Below are positions 43,460 through 54,082 of a DNA stretch of 64,000 bases, in pieces; the first letter of the stretch is position 1; each line of letters opens with the position of its first letter. The position numbers and the translations under genes were made by a program. The stretch lies in assembly GCA_030710605.1 (NCBI GenBank), contig CP092877.1:71135524-71199523 (forward strand), read 5' to 3'. The stretch comes from Cordylochernes scorpioides (taxonomy: Eukaryota; Arthropoda; Arachnida; Pseudoscorpiones; Chernetidae). The notes under the pieces were generated by a model. It saw nothing but the letters and a program-made list of their open reading frames with translations. It was not told where the DNA came from and did no database searches.

Positions 43460-44590
43460 CGACAAATTAGAAAGAGGGAATCATATATCGCCGCAACTCT
43501 TTTTTATTATTAACGCGATTAAGGAAGCTTTCGGGCAAGCCCTTCTTCAGCTAATTATAGTGTACAAACAAGGAGAGATTATATATCGTTTTTAATATAA
43601 AATAAAATAAAATAAAATTACCACGCCCCTATCGCCCTCGTTTCAATAGCACCGCGTGGCCACGTCATGTCTGATCCTAACTTCAAATATAATATAGTAC
43701 AAAAATATCTTAAAAGAAATTTACGTAATTTAATAAATATAAAGAATCAACTATAAACAGTTCAAAGTATTTAGTGGAGACTTTTGAAGATTTTTAGGAT
43801 AGAAGGGGAACGTACTGTGATGGCAACTGTATACTTTTGTTTAATGGTTTAGGGTGCTTCATGGTTTCTATTGCTTCAAGAATGAGTCTTTGGGTTTTAG
43901 TTTTGGCATTTGTATGGAGGATTCTGGTATTATTGAAGTCTGGAGTGTGTCCGGTTTCTCTGACGTGGTCAACTATTAAGGAGTTTGGGTTTAGTTTAGA
44001 GATGTTTCTTTGGTGTTCTTTGATTCTGATTGAAAGGTCTCTTGATGTCTCGCCGATGTAGACACTATTGCAGTTGAGGCAAAAAATTTGGTAAACTAAA
44101 TCTTTTTTCTGTTTCTGGTCGGTGCCTTTGGTGATTGGGTTTCTTAGAATCGAGGCCATGGAAGGTGAACCTCTGAAGATGGTTTTTATGCCAAAACTTT
44201 TGAGTTTGCGGGCTATTGTAATTGTAGATTCTGTATATGGTAAGTAACAGGTGGAGATGTATTGATTGGAGTTATTTCTGGGAGTCCCTGGTTTATATCT
44301 ATTTCTTTTAATGAAAGGAAGCGGGTATCCAGATTTAAGAAGCTGGTTTTCGATAGACTTAAGTTCTTTATTATATTCTATTTTTGATGAACAGTGGGTG
44401 AAAGCTCTTTTCGTCAAGGTACGTACAACTGTTATTTTGTGGGAGATGGGAGAATTGGAGGCAAAGTGTAGGTACTGCGTTGGGGAGGTAGGTTTTCTAT
44501 AAACTTTTGTTGTAAAACCGGTTCTATTCCTTAATCGCGTTAATAAAAAAGAGTTGCGGCGATATATGATTCCCTCTTTCTAATTCGTCC
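43460..44590 (-). mobile_element. PLE3, nested in Tigger 2, with 60-bp inverted ends
   Basis: Sequences 43460-43523 and 44531-44590 are inverted copies ('aaagagggaatcatatatcg', 'ccgcaactcttttt'). Next to the left copy the minus strand reads CTGAAGAAGGGC-TT-GCCCGAAAGCTTCC (43524-43551), the PLE terminal motif. As in PLE1, the second inverted end marks a partial head-to-head unit. The element is 5'-truncated and has no RT domain. Confidence 0.8.
43794..44417 (-). pseudogene. PLE3 C-terminal coding part with GIY-YIG domain
   Basis: An uninterrupted minus-strand frame of about 207 codons beginning in the PLE linker (TKRAFTHCSSKIEYNKE). It passes ARKLKSFGIKTIF and SMASILRNPITKG to a GIY-YIG endonuclease domain (LVYQIFCLNCNSVYIGETSR, then R..EH and the terminal LPSQY). 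GETSR replaces the usual GETGR. The RT domain upstream is missing, so the copy is dead on arrival. It is a different PLE lineage from PLE1 and PLE2. Confidence 0.87.
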
Positions 44591-45043
44591 TTTGTTTGTT
44601 ATGATGACTCATTTTCTATGAAACCATCCCCTTGGGGTCGTTCCATGTACTCAATCAGTGGAAAATTTCGACTCTATTGTGCCAGTATTGCTGTTTTTCT
44701 CGACTGATAAATGTAGGGGCCATGGTGACCCCTGCTAGCCAGCAGCCAAGGAGCGCACGCTTTCACGGAATTTCAAAGAATATTATATTATTCTTATTTT
44801 TATACAAAACATATATTTAAAAATATTAAATATAATATAAATAATAAAAATATATTCTGTGAATAATAATCTGTGTAAATCGAGCTCTCAGAAGAAAAAG
44901 GACTTATTTCTATTTGTTATATCTTTTTTATAACCAACTAATTGATTGTATTATAAAATAATGCGTTTGAAATAAAAATTATTAAATTCTAAATAATCGA
45001 AGTGTGAATTGTTTGAGCTTCCATGAAAAAAACCTACATAAAC

Positions 45044-45674
45044 ATGTCATCTAAACCGCGAAAAAAAGCGCCATTGATCTTGCCTTAAAAAGGAAAATTT
45101 TGGACGAAGTTGCACGTGGAGTGTTATCTAAGTCGCAAATTGCCGAAAATTTTCAAATTGCGAAATCCACATTATCAACCATTCTAAAAACAAAGAAAAA
45201 ATAGATGCGGCTGTTGCCTCAGGGTCTTCGAGCTCTTCAAAACTACTTCGAAAAGCATCCCATCAAGACGTGGAAGATGAGCTTTTAAAATGGTTTAAAA
45301 AAAGTAGACAAAATAATATTCCTGTATCCGGCGCACTTGTCAAAGAAAAGGCTAAAGAAATATGTGTCTCATTGGGTGTGGAAAAAACAGCTGATTCGTT
45401 TTCACTTCCAGAAACAATGCTTGATGAGCCTGAAGAATGGACCAAACTCCTTTCAGCTACAAACCCAGCTGAGACTTTGACTTTCCTGGAGTATGTTGCC
45501 CTGGATGAAGGGTTAGAAGAAATTAGAAGAAAAGAAGAAGAAGAAACAGAAGACGATGAGGTGAAAGAAGAGATAATGATGCCTACTAGAGGGGAAGTAA
45601 TCGCGGCCCTCGAAACCCTCCAGAAGCTGTCCAAAACCTCTGCGAATATTTTGAAGATGACCTGGATAAAATAA
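45044..45674 (+). pseudogene. Tigger 2 transposase, DDE domain deleted
   Basis: From the ATG at 45044 a CENP-B-type HTH can be followed across frameshifts (KRKILDEVARGVLSKSQIAE, then NFQIAKSTLSTILK). The second HTH follows (VEDELLKWFKKSRQNNIPVS, GALVKEKAKEI). It jumps at about 45405 directly to the acidic C-terminal segment (EEWTKLL, EYVALDEGLEEIRR) and stops at 45674. The whole catalytic DDE region is gone. Confidence 0.85.
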
Positions 45675-46290
45675 GAAGGGAGTGTCTGAAACAGTGCCCA
45701 ATCAAATACCACCAAAAAACTATAACAGACTTTCTGAAGCCTGCAGAGAAAACCCGGATATAGGATACTCTATGCATACTGCATATGCTGCATACACATA
45801 AACATTGTATGTACCAAGTATATTATGTAAGTTGTTTCTTTTGTTGTTCTTTTTTATTTGTGTTTTAAAATAAACTTATATTCTCATGTTATTGCCTTAC
45901 ATTGTGATTATATTATCCATATTGTCTTTTAAAATAAAATACTTTATGTATATACATATACATAATTGTTGTTCCTTAAAATTATAGAATATTTTCATTA
46001 ATATTGTTTTCAAATAAATTTATTCGTTATTCCTCAGAAATGTAGTTTTCTTACTCATCGGTAGTACATAAGTACAACCCCCGGATACCACGAATTCAAT
46101 TCGTCTAATACGAATTCTGTATATATTATTTTAAGACGAAAAGGGTATTTCGTTCTCCCGTTGAGTTCGTCTTAACGAGGGATTACTGTAGCGGAGTTGA
46201 ACCTTTGAGATAATTGAAAGAGCTCATTCTCGATCTACCGAGTGTCAAACCCGGATGGATGGTTGATATACGAGACACTTTAACACCACT

Positions 46291-46999
46291 AGGTCACTGC
46301 TCCTGTTCCGGAATGATATTAAAGTGGAGCATGCTTCAGATTCTATTGATTTCCATCCCATCGGACCGTTATTTTGATGGTTTAATCAATGACTTTTATC
46401 TATCGCCATACAACATTTCAAATACTGGTTCTCGTCCGATCACTAAAGTGAAGCAACTTCAACCTTTGTCAGAACTTGGGAGGGTAACCACTTGAGTGCT
46501 CTTGGCTTTGGGCTGATCGAACGCTAATATTCGGCCTAGATTCAATCATGCAACAAAATCAGCTGTTTTCTCGACTTACGAAAGGCCCTGGGTAAGGAGC
46601 CTGTGTGTGCATTGGATCAATAGGGCGCCCCCAAGTCCTCAACGCCCACTACTGGGTATATCCCCGCAAACACTTGAACTTGTAGAACTTTCTCTTGCCT
46701 ATACGTGTTCCGCCTTATCGGACAAAATATAATGAAACATTTGTCTTAATCAGCCACTCAGGTATGATATAAAAATGTCTGGATATCAAAGGTTCAAGTA
46801 ATATGGGGATATTAGCTAGGCCCTCTTGTGGTTTGGGCCGTACAAGGTTGTTTGGGCCGTACATGTTTGAGATCAATTGCCTTCCGACAAAATTACCATC
46901 CATATTTTTGCCATAGAATTAGCCTATCTACTTTACCAGCTAAATAGCTCTTAAGGAAATTCTATAAATATTCCACTTGTAGATATCATGAAATCAATG
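46291..46999. other. Unassigned stretch before BEL
   Basis: No gene recognised. Confidence 0.4.
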
Positions 47000-47004
47000 C
47001 CTAC

Positions 47005-47333
47005 TGTTGGAGTCAATTGTAAATATTCATTTACTCATTTATTTGCATTTTTTAAATTCATTTTGTTTTTCATTAATTAATTTATTTTATTTAATCTGTG
47101 AAGTTTATTTTATTATTTGGCACTGTTGGTGTTTTGTTGATGTTTTATAATCTTCTACTATTATGGTTGTTGTAATCAAAGTCGTGGTAATAAAACCTAA
47201 TCTATTCTTTAAAGAGTTCATTCATTCATTAATTAACTAAAATCTAGTCTATTTCTTTACAAAGACTTTATTCATTCATTCATTCAATAACTCAAGTCAA
47301 AATAAATACAATACTCAAATCTAAAACCGAACA
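47005..47333 (+). repeat. BEL 5' LTR
   Basis: 329 bp, begins TGTTGG and ends CGAACA. It should carry the promoter and polyadenylation signals. 'aataaaacctaatc' (about 47190) may be the poly-A signal. Confidence 0.95.
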
Positions 47334-47447
47334 TCGGTTTTGGTCCCTTTCGAGTACGGATCCACGGATAATTGGGTAAGTGAAAAATTAAATTATCTCG
47401 TGGTGAATAGAATCAAACGAAATATAAATATTTAAGCAATCTAAATC

Positions 47448-49403
47448 ATGTCTAAAAAGACGAATTCTGATATACCAATATTTAAAATTTATGTTGAAGA
47501 ATTCAATACCTATGCAAATCAGTTTGACGAAATTTGTCAACAGAGAAATATACGTAGATTGAAACTTTATCATACAAATATTGCCGAATTATTTAAAACC
47601 ATCAAAGAAACCTATTATCAAATAGTTAGATCGAATGCTTTGGAAACCAGTGAAACTCTATTTAAAGAATACATAGATGTAAAGAATCGTTATGAAAATT
47701 TTGTATTGCAAATTGAAGAAATATTGGAAGTAGAGAACGTTTCTCAGCCAGTCAAATCGGAACAAAGTGTAATATCTAATGTTAAATTACCCAAATTTAA
47801 TTTGCCTATATTTTCTGGTGAGATGTCTCAGTGGTTGAGTTTTAAGGACCTATTTTTGGTTACAATAGATAAAAATACGACTCTTTCAGATATACAAAAA
47901 TTACAATATTTACATTCTTCCTTAAAAGGTGATGCAGCTCGTATAATAAAGGGTTTCCCGATAACTGAAAATAATTATACTCAAGCTTGGAAAACTTTGG
48001 TAGAAAGATATGATAATAAAAGAGAGATAATATTCTCTCAACTAGATAAAATATTTAAAATCAAATTGTATAAGATCTCTACTTTAAAGGCTATGTATGA
48101 GTTGTTGGATATCTGCAACGAATCTCTTAGAAATTTAGAGACAATAGGTTTGGAAAGAAATGAAATGGTAGACATTATGTTAATACATTTTTTACAAAAG
48201 AAGCTGGATACTCCAATCAGACAACAATGGGAATTGTCCTATGATAATCAAGAACTGCCCTCATATCAAAGGTTTATTTCCTTTTTGGCAAAACAAGCTC
48301 AATCTTTAATGAATACAATGAAGGACACTACCTCAAAGGAAAATTTGAATAAAAGAGTAAATACATACAACATCAATGTAGGTTTCAAAAATTGTCTACT
48401 ATGTAAATTGAGGCATAAATTGAATCAATGTAATGAATTCAGACAAATGTCAATTCAAGATAGAATAGGTTATGTAAAACAGAACCAGCTTTGTTCTAAT
48501 TGTTTGCGTGGCAATCATTCTGTTGAGAATTGTAAAATCACAAATCGTTGTTTCCATTGCAACAGAAACCATCATACCTTGTTGCATGTGATTTCAAGTC
48601 CTCCAAGACAAAGGGAATTATCTGGTGTCCAGTTTACCTCTCCCAAATCAGTACAACCATCGAGTGTACCTTCAACAAGCACATCCTGCTGTTTGAGTGG
48701 AGCAGATGGTTCTATACAAATACTGTTATCTACAGCTATAATTCATATACAAGATGTAAATGGGGAAGATCAAATTTGTAGAGCTCTGTTAGATAATGGA
48801 AGTCAAAGAAGCCTTATCACTGAAAAGTGCGCGGCAAAACTAGGAATACCCATCAGACGTAAACGTATAGCTGTTGGAGGTTTGGGAGATCAACTTGTGG
48901 AATCTTCCCTAGGTGAGGTCTTGATCAGGTTTTCTTCTCACTTTGATCATCAATCGTTTGAGACTACAGCACTGGTTCTTACCAAGTTAACAAACAATAT
49001 TCCTAGTTTTACGGTCAAGAAAATAAATTATTCACATATGAAGGGATTGATCCTGGCTGATCCTTCATATTTTAAATCGAGAGAAATAGATGTAATCTTG
49101 GGGTCAGATATAGTATTCAACCTCATTCAGGAAGGAAGGAGAAATGGAAATGAAAATGAGCCATCTGCTATCCATACAAAATTGGGATGGCTCGTATATG
49201 GTCCGACCTCAGTGAGTGAACGGCAGTCATTCAGAAATATGGCACATTTCTCTTCTGAATTGGAATCTGAAGATTTAATAAAAAGGTTCTGGGAATTGGA
49301 ATCCATTCCTTTGGAAGAAATTCCTACAAAAGAAGAAAAGGATTGTGAAAGTCATTATTTAAAAAATGTAGCCAGGAAGGTATATTGTAAGGCTTCCATT
49401 TAA
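47448..49403 (+). CDS. BEL gag-protease (first part of gag-pol)
   Basis: A 651-codon frame from ATG 47448 (MSKKTNSDIPIFKIYVEEFN). Residues ~105-250 form the BEL/Pao gag-like domain (LPKFNLPIFSGEMSQWLSFK, then IQKLQYLHSSLKGDAARII). Residues ~315-385 carry Cys/His knuckles (CLLCKLRHKLNQC, CSNCLRGNHSVENC, CFHCNRNHHTLLH). An aspartic protease follows with ALLDNGSQRSLI (Asp449) and VILGSDIVFNLI. The frame stops at 49403 because of a net one-base shift near 49370. The adjoining frame reads YIVRLPFKESAEKLG and continues into the RT, so the original was a single polyprotein. Whether the shift is a mutation or programmed cannot be told here. Confidence 0.93.
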   Translation: MSKKTNSDIPIFKIYVEEFNTYANQFDEICQQRNIRRLKLYHTNIAELFKTIKETYYQIVRSNALETSETLFKEYIDVKNRYENFVLQIEEILEVENVSQPVKSEQSVISNVKLPKFNLPIFSGEMSQWLSFKDLFLVTIDKNTTLSDIQKLQYLHSSLKGDAARIIKGFPITENNYTQAWKTLVERYDNKREIIFSQLDKIFKIKLYKISTLKAMYELLDICNESLRNLETIGLERNEMVDIMLIHFLQKKLDTPIRQQWELSYDNQELPSYQRFISFLAKQAQSLMNTMKDTTSKENLNKRVNTYNINVGFKNCLLCKLRHKLNQCNEFRQMSIQDRIGYVKQNQLCSNCLRGNHSVENCKITNRCFHCNRNHHTLLHVISSPPRQRELSGVQFTSPKSVQPSSVPSTSTSCCLSGADGSIQILLSTAIIHIQDVNGEDQICRALLDNGSQRSLITEKCAAKLGIPIRRKRIAVGGLGDQLVESSLGEVLIRFSSHFDHQSFETTALVLTKLTNNIPSFTVKKINYSHMKGLILADPSYFKSREIDVILGSDIVFNLIQEGRRNGNENEPSAIHTKLGWLVYGPTSVSERQSFRNMAHFSSELESEDLIKRFWELESIPLEEIPTKEEKDCESHYLKNVARKVYCKASI

Positions 49404-49515
49404 GGAATCAGCTGAAAAGTTAGGTCAATCGAAATCCATCGCAATTAGCAGATTTCTTAATCTAGAGAAAAGGTTAGAACAAAATGAAAATATATATGTT
49501 CAATATAAACAATTT

Positions 49516-52500
49516 ATGAATGAATATATAAGATTAGGTCATATGCAGGCAAGTTCTTCTCTACAGACTGAACCAAAATATTACATTCCTCATCACTGTA
49601 TTCTAAAGGCACAGCCAAATAAGTTACGAGTGGTATTTGATGCATCCACCAAGACTACCACCCAAATATCATTGAATGATCTCCTTCATGTAGGTCCAAA
49701 ACTTCAAAATAATATATTCAGCATCCTACTCAAGTTCCGCACGAACTCTGTTGCTTTAGTGGCCGACATTGAAAAGATGTATCGGCAGATTAGATTACAT
49801 CCAGACGATATTAAATATCAAACCATACTATGGAGAGATCGTAAAGATCTAGAATTGCAGGAGTATAACTTGTTGACAGTCACTTATGGCCTAGCATGTG
49901 CTCCTTACTTGGCAATTCGAACTCTACATCAGATTGCCCATGAGGTACAGGTTTCTAATCCAAGAATATCCAAGATTATTCGTGAGGATTTCTACGTGGA
50001 TGACCTTCTGACTGGATGCCCCACCGTGGAGGACGCCAAGGGACTCATGCAACAATTGATTGCTGTATTGGGTTCTGGTGGATTCGTTCTGAGAAAATGG
50101 GTATCCAATGAAACTTCTATAATTGAAGACTTACCTTTATTATTGAGAGGAAAAGGTGAGGTGATGGAACTTAATAGAAAGGAATCAGGCGTGAACGTTC
50201 TTGGAATCCAATGGGATCCAAGTTATGATACCCTCAACATTTCTTGTAAATCTGGTCCAGCTGATATTAAATCAAAGAGACAAATTGTATCGGCTATAGC
50301 CAGAATTTATGACCCCTGTGGCTGGCTTTCCCCTACCACAGTTGTGCTAAAACTTCTCCTCCAAGAATTATGGAAATTGAAAATAAGCTGGGATGAAGAT
50401 ATACCTGCTTCTATTCAAAGAAAGTGGAATACTTTTGAAAGAGAAATGAAGCATTTTCAACAAATCAGTATTCCAAGATGTATATTCCAAAGGAATTTAT
50501 TAATTTCCAATATGCAGATGCATGGATTCTGTGATTCATCGGAGTTGGCTTATTCTGCTGTCTGTTATCTAAGAATAACTTATGAGAATAATCAAATTGA
50601 GACCATTCTTTTGACAGCAAAAACAAAAGTTGCTCCCATCAAGAAAATAACCATACCAAGACTTGAGCTTTGCGCAGCCTTGATGTTGGCGCAGCTTCAA
50701 TCGCAGACAACTCAAGCACTTCCCTTTAATGTCGATGAACAATTCTATTGGACAGATTCAAAGATTGTTCTGGCGTGGATTACTTCTGAATCAAAGAAGT
50801 GGCAGATATTTGTGGCCAATCGGGTGGCAAAGATTCAAGATCTGACTGCAGCCCATTCATGGCAATATATATCAGGCAAGCAAAATCCAGCAGACCTTGC
50901 TACGAGAGGAATTTTGCCTTCCTGTTTGATCAATTCAAAATTATGGTGGCATGGACCCGTTTGGTTGACATTAGATGGTTCGGAAAATATTCCTTCATTC
51001 ACTATAGACCCTTCTATGGGTTTAGAAGAGCGCAGTGTTATACTGCATGCTACAATAGCAGAACCATGCCCAGAGTTTTTGTCCAAATATTCTTCCTTCA
51101 CCAAACTTTTAAGGGTCATGGCTTGGTGTAAAAGATTTATTAATATCACCAGAAAACAGCCAACTCAAAGACTCTCATTTCTAACATCCCAAGACTTAAA
51201 AGATTCTCTATTACAAATCGTCAAGATTATTCAGAGATGTGAATTCACCCCAGAAATCAATGCTTGCATAAAAAATATTCCTTTACCAAGAAAAAGCAAG
51301 CTTATTTCGCTTAACATTTTTATAGATTCCCAAGGAATTCTTAGAGTAGGCGGACGATTACGTCACTCGGATTTAGATATTGATCAGAAGCATCCTTTGC
51401 TAATTCCTAAAGATCATTTTGTAACCAAATTAATTGTATTACACTATCACCTAAATAATCTTCATTCTGGAACTCAATTAACTTTATCTTTGATTCGAAA
51501 TAAGTTTTGGATTCCTTCTGGAAGAAACTTAATCAAAAGGGTCTTAAATCAATGTCTCGTATGCCTGAAGAGTAAATCTAAGGCTATTCATCAGATAATG
51601 GGAGACTTACCAAAAAATAGACTTCTTCCAGGTAGACCATTTGAAAAGATTGGTATTGATTTGGCCGGTCCCATTCAAGCTAAACCTATGCTGAAACGAA
51701 GCAAAGTTATTTTCAAATTCTACATAGTCCTATTCGTTTGCTTCACCACCAAAGCCATTCATTTAGAAATTTCATCAGATTTGACTGCGGAAACCTTTCT
51801 TGCAGCATTGAAAAGATTCATCTCTAGAAGAGGAAGACCAACTGATATATACTCAGACAATGCAACTAACTTTAAGGGTGCAAGCAACATTTTGAAAGAA
51901 CGATGGAAGTTGTTCAAGGCTGCTAATATTCAAGATTTTTCAGCCATAGAATACATTAATTGGCATTTCATTCCTCCGTCGGCACCTAACTTTGGTGGAT
52001 TATGGGAAGCTGGCATTAAATCAGTTAAAACCATCTTATCTAAAACGATGAAATCTAGGTTGTTGAACTACGAGGAGTTACTGACCTTATTGGCTCAAAT
52101 TGAAGCCTGTCTTAACTCCAGACCATTAACCTTTGTTAGCAATGATCCAAATGACCTAACAGCGCTAACACCAGGACATTTTCTTATAGGAAATGCAATA
52201 CGACATGATGCAGATTCTGATCACTCTACTTTGAATCTTCGCTCCAGATGGAGTCTGATTCAACCTCAGAGAGACTACTTCTGGAACCGTTGGAGCTGTG
52301 AATATCTACATCAACTCCAAGAAAGAAGGAAGTGGAGGACTTCACATCCGGATGTCAACATTGGAGATTTGGTTATGTTGAAGGAACAAAACAAACCACT
52401 ACAATGGAAACTGGCGAGAATTGTCCAGATATTCCCAGGAGAAGATGATCATGTCAGAGTGGTGCTTCTTCGTACCCCTAAAGGCCTTCTGAAGAGACCA

Positions 52501-52536
52501 ATAACCAAGATATGTCCTCTGCCTTCCAAGGAGTGA
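49516..52536 (+). CDS. BEL reverse transcriptase-RNase H-integrase
   Basis: 1006 codons from the first ATG; the true frame extends upstream to about 49375. RT: VVFDASTKTTTQISLND, VADIEKMYRQIRLHPDD and catalytic YVDDLLTG (residues 160-167). RNase H-like region with FYWTDSKIVLAWI. Integrase: HHCC zinc finger (HYHLNNLHSG ... CLVCLKSK), catalytic D715 (IGIDLAGPI), D781 (YSDNATNFKG) and E831 (FGGLWEAG). The C-terminal domain typical of BEL elements ends in PITKICPLP. No internal stop and all catalytic residues present, so this part looks functional. Confidence 0.95.
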   Translation: MNEYIRLGHMQASSSLQTEPKYYIPHHCILKAQPNKLRVVFDASTKTTTQISLNDLLHVGPKLQNNIFSILLKFRTNSVALVADIEKMYRQIRLHPDDIKYQTILWRDRKDLELQEYNLLTVTYGLACAPYLAIRTLHQIAHEVQVSNPRISKIIREDFYVDDLLTGCPTVEDAKGLMQQLIAVLGSGGFVLRKWVSNETSIIEDLPLLLRGKGEVMELNRKESGVNVLGIQWDPSYDTLNISCKSGPADIKSKRQIVSAIARIYDPCGWLSPTTVVLKLLLQELWKLKISWDEDIPASIQRKWNTFEREMKHFQQISIPRCIFQRNLLISNMQMHGFCDSSELAYSAVCYLRITYENNQIETILLTAKTKVAPIKKITIPRLELCAALMLAQLQSQTTQALPFNVDEQFYWTDSKIVLAWITSESKKWQIFVANRVAKIQDLTAAHSWQYISGKQNPADLATRGILPSCLINSKLWWHGPVWLTLDGSENIPSFTIDPSMGLEERSVILHATIAEPCPEFLSKYSSFTKLLRVMAWCKRFINITRKQPTQRLSFLTSQDLKDSLLQIVKIIQRCEFTPEINACIKNIPLPRKSKLISLNIFIDSQGILRVGGRLRHSDLDIDQKHPLLIPKDHFVTKLIVLHYHLNNLHSGTQLTLSLIRNKFWIPSGRNLIKRVLNQCLVCLKSKSKAIHQIMGDLPKNRLLPGRPFEKIGIDLAGPIQAKPMLKRSKVIFKFYIVLFVCFTTKAIHLEISSDLTAETFLAALKRFISRRGRPTDIYSDNATNFKGASNILKERWKLFKAANIQDFSAIEYINWHFIPPSAPNFGGLWEAGIKSVKTILSKTMKSRLLNYEELLTLLAQIEACLNSRPLTFVSNDPNDLTALTPGHFLIGNAIRHDADSDHSTLNLRSRWSLIQPQRDYFWNRWSCEYLHQLQERRKWRTSHPDVNIGDLVMLKEQNKPLQWKLARIVQIFPGEDDHVRVVLLRTPKGLLKRPITKICPLPSKE

Positions 52537-52576
52537 GCTCTTGAACTGAAATATAGTTCAAGGTTGTGGGGGAGTA

Positions 52577-52905
52577 TGTTGGAGTCAATTGTAAATATTC
52601 ATTTACTCATTTATTTGCATTTTTTAAATTCATTTTGTTTTTCATTAATTAATTTATTTTATTTAATCTGTGAAGTTTATTTTATTATTTGGCACTGTTG
52701 GTGTTTTGTTGATGTTTTATAATCTTCTACTATTATGGTTGTTGTAATCAAAGTCGTGGTAATAAAACCTAATCTATTCTTTAAAGAGTTCATTCATTCA
52801 TTAATTAACTAAAATCTAGTCTATTTCTTTACAAAGACTTTATTCATTCATTCATTCAATAACTCAAGTCAAAATAAATACAATACTCAAATCTAAAACC
52901 GAACA
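52577..52905 (+). repeat. BEL 3' LTR
   Basis: Same length and apparent sequence as 47005-47333; preceded directly by the purine-rich 'tgtgggggagta'. Confidence 0.95.
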
Positions 52906-52907
52906 CC

Positions 52908-52955
52908 TACCTTGGACTGATGAGGGCATAGCTCGAAACCATAGTCTCTCGGAGG
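52908..52955 (+). ncRNA. Hammerhead ribozyme, GUC cleavage site
   Basis: Stem I 5' strand CCUUGGA; CUGAUGA (52917-52923, exact consensus); stem II GGGC with loop AUA and GCUC (one G.U); GAAA (52935-52938); C, loop CAUA, GU as a two-pair stem III; cleavage after C52946 of GUC; stem I 3' strand UCUCGGAGG. Stem I has two pairs next to the core, an internal loop, then CCUU with GAGG. Every conserved core residue is present. It lies immediately after the BEL target duplication, so BEL inserted at the outer edge of stem I. Confidence 0.85.
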
Positions 52956-53060
52956 ACGCTTCTCAGTTTGCCAAAGCTAATGTTGTGGCTTTGTCACCGA
53001 GTCAGCTATATTCTAAAGACGGTCAATTGACGGCATATAGATATTTGCATCTATATTTGA
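52911..53060 (+). repeat. Repeat unit containing the hammerhead
   Basis: Downstream of the ribozyme, 'agtttgccaaagctaatgtt' and 'tttgtcaccgagtcagc' recur in diverged form at 17930-17970. This shows the hammerhead belongs to a dispersed element. Its full extent is unknown because BEL separates it from its upstream part (before 47000). Confidence 0.55.
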
Positions 53061-54082
53061 ACGGGAACGGTAGCCTATATTAAGTATTCCTCTACCATGT
53101 AAATTTTGCGTATGTGTATTTCCGAAGGGTCCAAAAGAATGCATTTTCTTTATTTTCTTTTAATTAACTAGTCGGTTAACTTTAGCACATTAGCGTCTTT
53201 ATAAATATTAAAGAGAGTAAAAAGGCTAAGTGAACGAAAATTGTTTTATTTACAATTGTATTGGGGGCTTAAGATGAACTACTCTAAATAATTTAGAACG
53301 CCTACTCGAGAGTCCGATATAATAGCCATGCACACAAAATTACCGAAATTTAAAAAATTTCAAACTATGTTTTAGATAAGGATGTTTGTATGGAGAATGC
53401 TAATCAAATAAGGTATAAAGGACTGAAATAAAATAAGATGTTGATGGAATAAAATTCAAAACAAAAAGATACGTCAATATCTCCGAATAATTAATTGATG
53501 ATGTTGGGAGTAGATCAACATAAAAATATGATTTGCTGGATATGAAGAGAACAAATCGAAAGGCTGCGTGCAGAAATTGCCCCTTCAAGGCCGTGTTGCC
53601 CCATACTGGGTCAAGGGCTACCTGCCCCTCCACAGGGGTCCCCGCTATTGGAGTACCTATTTGTGAAAGTGTGAAAGTTATCGAAAGGGGTCGCGCCTCT
53701 TACGTGGAAGAACTGCTCAATCCAGGTTGATTGCTCTGTGGATGACATATCGAATTGTCGTTCGTGTCTCCATTACACTCAACTTCATCTTGACACACTC
53801 TCCTGTTCTGGCCAGAAATCTGGTGTGTCAACAAATGTTTATGATATTTATACGATACTTCAATAGAGTTACTGACAAAATATACATGACCAACAGCTCA
53901 AATACCTGTATACAATTCGAAGTAAAACCATATTATCCATTAAATCCATATTATCTAAAGATTTAAATATGGATTTCTCTATTTTCAGAACGATTTAGAA
54001 TTAATTCCTTTTTTTATCTTGTTTTTGTTGTTGTTTTTGTCTTAATTGTTGTTTCGGTTTGGCATTTTCATTGATAATATGA
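53061..54082. other. Unassigned stretch
   Basis: A GC-richer patch at 53560-53730 has a short open frame without recognisable motif. Nothing else seen. Confidence 0.4.

Larger units (their letters stand above)
43134..46188 (+). mobile_element. Tigger/pogo element 2, internally deleted and containing a PLE
   Basis: TA at 43132-43133 and 46189-46190. Inverted ends 'cagtaattcctcgttatcac' and 'cttaacgagggattactg', followed inside by repeated 'acgaa' words. Total 3055 bp, of which about 1.1 kb is the nested PLE3. Confidence 0.9.
42970..46290 (-). repeat. SINE copy interrupted by a Tigger element
   Basis: 'agtacagaccatgataatca' to 'ggttacttgcactcat' (42970-43131) is the left part of a reverse-oriented SINE. 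After the Tigger it resumes 'gcggagttgaacctttga' and a B-box-like 'gtgtcaaacccgga' (46191-46290). Both parts are diverged, as expected of an older insertion. Confidence 0.7.
47005..52905 (+). mobile_element. BEL/Pao LTR retrotransposon, near intact
   Basis: A 5-bp target duplication 'cctac' (47000-47004, 52906-52910). LTRs 47005-47333 and 52577-52905 are each 329 bp, start TGTTGG, end CGAACA, and appear identical. A candidate primer-binding site follows the 5' LTR (about 47340, 'tggtccctttcgag'). A polypurine tract 'tgtgggggagta' ends at the 3' LTR. There is one gag-pol frame with a single frameshift and no env-like frame. Identical LTRs indicate a recent insertion. Confidence 0.96.

Noticed and set aside
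43460-44590. Inverted 60-bp flanks as a Tigger feature duplicated on PLE insertion
   Set aside because: The left copy adjoins the PLE terminal motif, as in PLE1, so it is better read as the PLE's own terminal sequence, though I could not exclude the alternative.
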